From: Prevotella sp.
Lineage (GTDB): Bacteria; Bacteroidota; Bacteroidia; Bacteroidales; Bacteroidaceae
DNA: 46,056 nucleotides
NCBI GenBank assembly: GCA_017476785.1
Contig: JAFUZD010000119.1
Coordinates: 1 to 46,056, forward strand
Reading direction: 5' to 3'
Shown piece by piece: positions 43,063 through 46,056 of this stretch; the stretch's first letter is position 1; each line of letters begins with the position of its first letter. The notes beneath the pieces are model-generated. The model made no database searches, was not told the origin of the DNA, and saw only the letters and a program-made list of their open reading frames with translations. The translations under genes were made by a program, and so were the position numbers.

Positions 43063-44001
43063 ATGAGTGAGAAAAACTCTTATATGGTATTCGCGGGTAC
43101 TGCCACCAAGTACCTCGCAGAGCGTATCTGCCAGAGTCTGGGATGTCCACTCGGACAGCTGCAGATAACCAAGTTTTCGGACGGCGAGTTCTCCGTATCC
43201 TACGAAGAGTCCATCCGCGGACGCGACATCTTCCTCGTACAGAGCACTTTCCCAAACAGTGACAATCTGATGGAGCTGCTGCTGATGATTGATGCGGCCA
43301 AGCGGGCATCGGCGCGCACCATCAATGCGGTGATGCCTTATTTCGGCTGGGCGCGTCAGGACCGCAAAGACAAGCCGCGCGTCAGCATCGGTGTTAAGCT
43401 CGTGGCCGATCTGCTCAGCGTGGCCGGAGTAGACCGCGTCATCACGATGGACCTGCACGCCGACCAGATTCAGGGATTCTTCGACGTCCCAGTAGACCAC
43501 CTCTATGCCTCGGGCGTCATCCTACCCTATCTGCAGAGTCTGCATCTGGACGACCTCGTCATCGCATCGCCCGATGTGGGTGGCTCCAAGCGCGCCAACA
43601 CCTATGCCAAGTATCTGGGCTGTCCGCTCGTGCTGTGCAACAAGACAAGAGCACGTGCCAACGTGGTGGCTTCGATGCAAATTATTGGCGACGTAGCTGG
43701 AAAGAACGTGGTCATCGTAGACGATATGGTCGACACGGCCGGAACGATTACCAAAGCGGCCGACCTGATGAAGCAAGCAGGAGCCAAGAGCGTACGAGCC
43801 TGTGCCAGCCACTGCGTGATGAGTGGACCGGCGAGCGACCGTGTACAGGACTCGGCACTCGAGGAAATTGTCTTTACCGACTCTATCCCCTATTCCAACC
43901 GCTGTCCTAAGGTGAAACAGCTCAGCGTTGCCGATATGTTTGCCGAAACCATCCGACGCGTTATCAACAACGAGAGCATATCCAGCCAGTATATTGTATA
44001 G
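43063..44001 (+). CDS. prs: Ribose-phosphate pyrophosphokinase
   Basis: 312 residues, full length. Makes PRPP from ribose 5-phosphate and ATP for nucleotide, His and Trp synthesis. Family motifs: KFSDGEFSVSYEESIRGRDIFLVQS, MPYFGWARQDRKDKPR (flexible ATP loop), DLHADQIQGFFDVPVDHL and the PRPP loop NVVIVDDMVDTAGTI. No promoter upstream; translated with the preceding gene. Followed by a strong hairpin. Confidence 0.97.
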   Translation: MSEKNSYMVFAGTATKYLAERICQSLGCPLGQLQITKFSDGEFSVSYEESIRGRDIFLVQSTFPNSDNLMELLLMIDAAKRASARTINAVMPYFGWARQDRKDKPRVSIGVKLVADLLSVAGVDRVITMDLHADQIQGFFDVPVDHLYASGVILPYLQSLHLDDLVIASPDVGGSKRANTYAKYLGCPLVLCNKTRARANVVASMQIIGDVAGKNVVIVDDMVDTAGTITKAADLMKQAGAKSVRACASHCVMSGPASDRVQDSALEEIVFTDSIPYSNRCPKVKQLSVADMFAETIRRVINNESISSQYIV

Positions 44002-44013
44002 GCCAAAGATTAT

Positions 44014-44045
44014 GCCCCCGCCTCTGACCCATCAGAGGCGGGGGC
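44014..44045 (+). terminator. Terminator after prs
   Basis: A perfect 14-bp GC-rich stem (44014-44027 with 44032-44045) with loop CCCA; followed by TTATTGTTGT, a weak T tract. Confidence 0.8.
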
Positions 44046-44076
44046 TTATTGTTGTCAACAACCAACAGATAAGGAA

Positions 44077-45219
44077 ATGATAAACATCCACAAAAACTCT
44101 TCCCACAACGGGCGAAGCAAAAGAGGGAGCATACTGACTGCAGCCCTGCTCGTCCTCTTTGCAGCCTGCCAGAACAACACCTACCGCATCAGCGGCAGCG
44201 GCGAAGCACTGGCCGACGGCGACACACTTTTCCTGACCACCGACCTCATCGAAGGAACGCCTACCGATACCATCGTCATCAGCGAAGGTAAGTTTCAGCT
44301 AAAAGGTGAGACCGACAGCGTACAGCTGGCAATGATTTACAAAGCACAGCAACCCGAAATCAACGTGCCCTTCTTTCTGGAGCCCGGGCACACGGAGCTC
44401 CGATTCTCCCTGACACCCGGCAACTCACGTATAGCAAGAGGTGGCGACATCAACACGGAGTGGCAACGGATGAACGACTCAATAATGGTGGTGGGGCGCG
44501 AGATCAACCGCATAGCTGAGCATATCTATGCGGCAGGCGACAATGCCACTGCCGAAGAGCAACAACGTCAGATGGAGCGTATTGACGAATTGAACGGTCG
44601 TTTCCGCACCATCGTACTTGCCTTTGCGCATAAGAACATCGGCAACGAGTTGGGCTACTTCATCCTGAACTACTATCCGGACGAAGTCATCGACTATGCC
44701 GAGCGGTTGAAACTCATCGAGATGCTACCCGAGCTGATACGTCAGCGCCCTGCCATCCAAGAGATGGAGCGCGAGCTGCGCCCGCTGGTGCAGCAGAGCA
44801 ACGAGCCAATTGCCGACTTCACGATGGAGACGCCTGAGGGCAAGACACTCAGTTTGCTGGCCGAAGTGAAGCAGCACGAGCTGACCATCATCGACTTTTG
44901 GGCCTCGTGGTGCGGTCCCTGCCGCGAGGAAATGCCTCTGATGGTGCGGCTCTACCACGACTATAAGGACCGTGGGCTCGGCATCGTTGGCATCTCGCTC
45001 GACTCCGACCGCGCAGAGTGGCAGGAGGCCATCCGCCAGCTTGGCATCACGTGGCCGCAGATGAGCGACCTGAAGAGCTGGGACAATGCTGCTGCGCGCC
45101 ATTTCGGCATCAACAGTATCCCCCACACGATTGTAGTCGATAAGGACGGGCACATCTTGGAGAAAGGGCTCCGGGGAGCTAAGCTGCAGCTGTTCGTCGA
45201 AGCGAAACTGAAGAAATAA
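44077..45219 (+). CDS. TlpA/ResA-like thioredoxin-fold lipoprotein with DUF4369
   Basis: 380 residues with lipobox LFAAC (Cys31). DUF4369-like N-terminal beta domain (YRISGSGEALADGDTLFLTTDL...EGKFQLKGETDSVQLAMIY), a helical middle, and a C-terminal thioredoxin fold with W278-C279-G-P-C282 (DFWASWCGPCREEMP) and cis-Pro in INSIPHTIVVDKDGHI. A periplasmic thiol:disulfide exchange protein, membrane-attached. Partner protein not identified. No -7 box seen in the 75 nt upstream. Confidence 0.93.
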   Translation: MINIHKNSSHNGRSKRGSILTAALLVLFAACQNNTYRISGSGEALADGDTLFLTTDLIEGTPTDTIVISEGKFQLKGETDSVQLAMIYKAQQPEINVPFFLEPGHTELRFSLTPGNSRIARGGDINTEWQRMNDSIMVVGREINRIAEHIYAAGDNATAEEQQRQMERIDELNGRFRTIVLAFAHKNIGNELGYFILNYYPDEVIDYAERLKLIEMLPELIRQRPAIQEMERELRPLVQQSNEPIADFTMETPEGKTLSLLAEVKQHELTIIDFWASWCGPCREEMPLMVRLYHDYKDRGLGIVGISLDSDRAEWQEAIRQLGITWPQMSDLKSWDNAAARHFGINSIPHTIVVDKDGHILEKGLRGAKLQLFVEAKLKK

Positions 45220-45261
45220 GACTGCCAGAAGGCTGATACAGCAACGCGCTGCTCCACACAA

Positions 45262-45298
45262 AAATCCCCGTTTCCACGCAATGTGGAAACGGGGATTT
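45262..45298. terminator. Bidirectional terminator
   Basis: A perfect 16-bp stem (45262-45277 with 45283-45298) with a 5-base loop; T-rich on both sides (CATTTTAT on plus, TGTG after the T-run on minus). Separates the convergent TlpA-like and phosphorylase genes. Confidence 0.92.
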
Positions 45299-45325
45299 CA
45301 TTTTATGCAGTTGCCTGCCACCGAC

Positions 45326-46056
45326 TTAGTTGTTGTGGGGCAGTTCAAACCACTTCACATAACAGAAGTCCTGACGGTGAGGCAGGTTCTTGTTCTTGGG
45401 ATACATACGGATAGCACTCTTGAAGATGCCGGCCTGCTTCGACTCCAGCTTTGCCTCGAAGGTGAAGAGGTTGCCATCGCGATGGGTCACCTCCAGCGGA
45501 GTCACCGAGAAAATGCGCTCCTCGCCTTCCTTATTGGTATAGAGCTTCACAGCCTCCAAGCCAACAGCGTCGTCAAGGCCCTGCTCGTTAATCACATACT
45601 TGACCGTATAGGTACCACCGGTGACTGCACCCGTAGCAGGAATATCCCATTCGGCCGATACCACGCTGATGGCATCCCAACGCTCGGCCACGGCCTCTTT
45701 CCACTGGGCAATATCCTTAGCCAGACGGTGGTCGTTGGCATCAAGCTGCTTGAAACGCTTTGCCTGCTTCTCGTAGAACTTGGAATAATAGTCGTCGAGC
45801 TGACGCTTCATCGTGTAGTGAGGAGCAATCTGGGCAATAGAGTTCTTGATGACCTTAATCCATCCCTCGCTAAGACCCTTCTTGTTCTTTTTGTAGTAGA
45901 GCGGGATAATCTCATTCTCGAGCAGCGAGTAAATGGTAGCTGCGTCAAGCTGATCCTGATAGCCCTGAGTCTGGTAGGTACGCTTCTCGGTGAGTGCCCA
46001 TCCGGCACCTTCGCGATAGCCCTCAAGCCACCAACCGTCGAGCACGCTGAGGTTGA
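45326..46056 (-). CDS. glgP: Alpha-glucan phosphorylase (partial, C-terminus only)
   Basis: The visible 243 codons are the C-terminal end of a Bacteroidetes-type alpha-glucan (glycogen/maltodextrin) phosphorylase, GT35: [21 protein letters not shown] near the right edge is the family's highly conserved stretch, followed by [54 protein letters not shown] and a beta-rich tail ending [17 protein letters not shown]. Releases glucose 1-phosphate from glycogen-like glucans. The PLP-binding Lys and the N-terminal ~600 residues lie outside the window. Confidence 0.88.
   Translation of the reverse strand, partial: NLSVLDGWWLEGYREGAGWALTEKRTYQTQGYQDQLDAATIYSLLENEIIPLYYKKNKKGLSEGWIKVIKNSIAQIAPHYTMKRQLDDYYSKFYEKQAKRFKQLDANDHRLAKDIAQWKEAVAERWDAISVVSAEWDIPATGAVTGGTYTVKYVINEQGLDDAVGLEAVKLYTNKEGEERIFSVTPLEVTHRDGNLFTFEAKLESKQAGIFKSAIRMYPKNKNLPHRQDFCYVKWFELPHNN

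Overview
The window is chromosomal DNA from a member of the Bacteroidales, most probably a Prevotella-like (Prevotellaceae) bacterium. This rests on the promoters, which repeatedly take the Bacteroidetes form TTG-N19/20-TAnnTTTG, on the near absence of Shine-Dalgarno sequences, and on the gene families present: Bacteroidetes-type HU-related protein, GldE, DUF4923, a long-tailed S16, TlpA/DUF4369 lipoprotein and the Bacteroidetes-type alpha-glucan phosphorylase. The species cannot be fixed from the sequence alone. No rRNA, CRISPR array, insertion sequence or phage was seen. Both edges cut genes: ppdK on the left (its C-terminus is missing) and an alpha-glucan phosphorylase on the right (only its C-terminus is present).

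Layout. 1-5.9 kb: ppdK (minus), then a divergent HU-family gene, rlmD and an OprO/P-type porin. 5.9-10.4 kb: a Wzx-like flippase (minus) divergent from three overlapping or abutting glycosyltransferase genes, a surface-polysaccharide locus; a fourth glycosyltransferase lies alone at 12.0 kb. 10.5-13.5 kb: rpsP, a DUF4923 secreted protein and a small exported protein. 13.7-19.1 kb: a minus-strand run of alanine dehydrogenase, a secreted GH2 beta-galactosidase and a phytase-like esterase. 19.3-22.6 kb: DUF2461, a visibly AT-richer three-gene unit (73-aa protein, PD-(D/E)XK nuclease-like protein, decayed metallo-beta-lactamase-fold gene) and nth. 22.5-25.8 kb: an envelope-stress-like operon (small Por-tail-like protein, L,D-transpeptidase, ECF sigma factor, anti-sigma-like membrane protein, CpxP-like periplasmic protein). 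25.9-29.3 kb: mazG, lipoprotein, rnz, and an AraC regulator. 29.4-32.4 kb: ferritin-like protein, tiny winged-helix protein, PNPOx-like protein, ZIP transporter and an MBL-rubredoxin fusion. 32.5-35.2 kb: valS. 35.2-39.6 kb: zinc-ribbon membrane protein, GH25 lysozyme, clostripain-like lipoprotein, gldE. 39.6-41.1 kb: ssb, a conserved unknown gene and four tRNA genes. 41.2-46.1 kb: nspC, a thiamine-phosphate-synthase-like gene, prs, a TlpA-like lipoprotein and the phosphorylase.

The most unusual signals are non-coding. The same 16-bp palindrome AATTCTCGCGAGAATT occurs in sets of three at exactly 21-bp spacing (two helical turns) at two places, once in the predicted 5' leader of the HU-family gene and once just after the phytase-like gene. 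In the first place the 21-bp period also gives an in-frame 27-codon leader ORF with a seven-residue repeat. Three separate AT-rich tandem repeats, all with a 7-bp unit, sit in promoters or start regions. The best candidate for an undescribed protein system is the three-gene nuclease-like unit at 20.3-21.8 kb, whose third gene is broken here.
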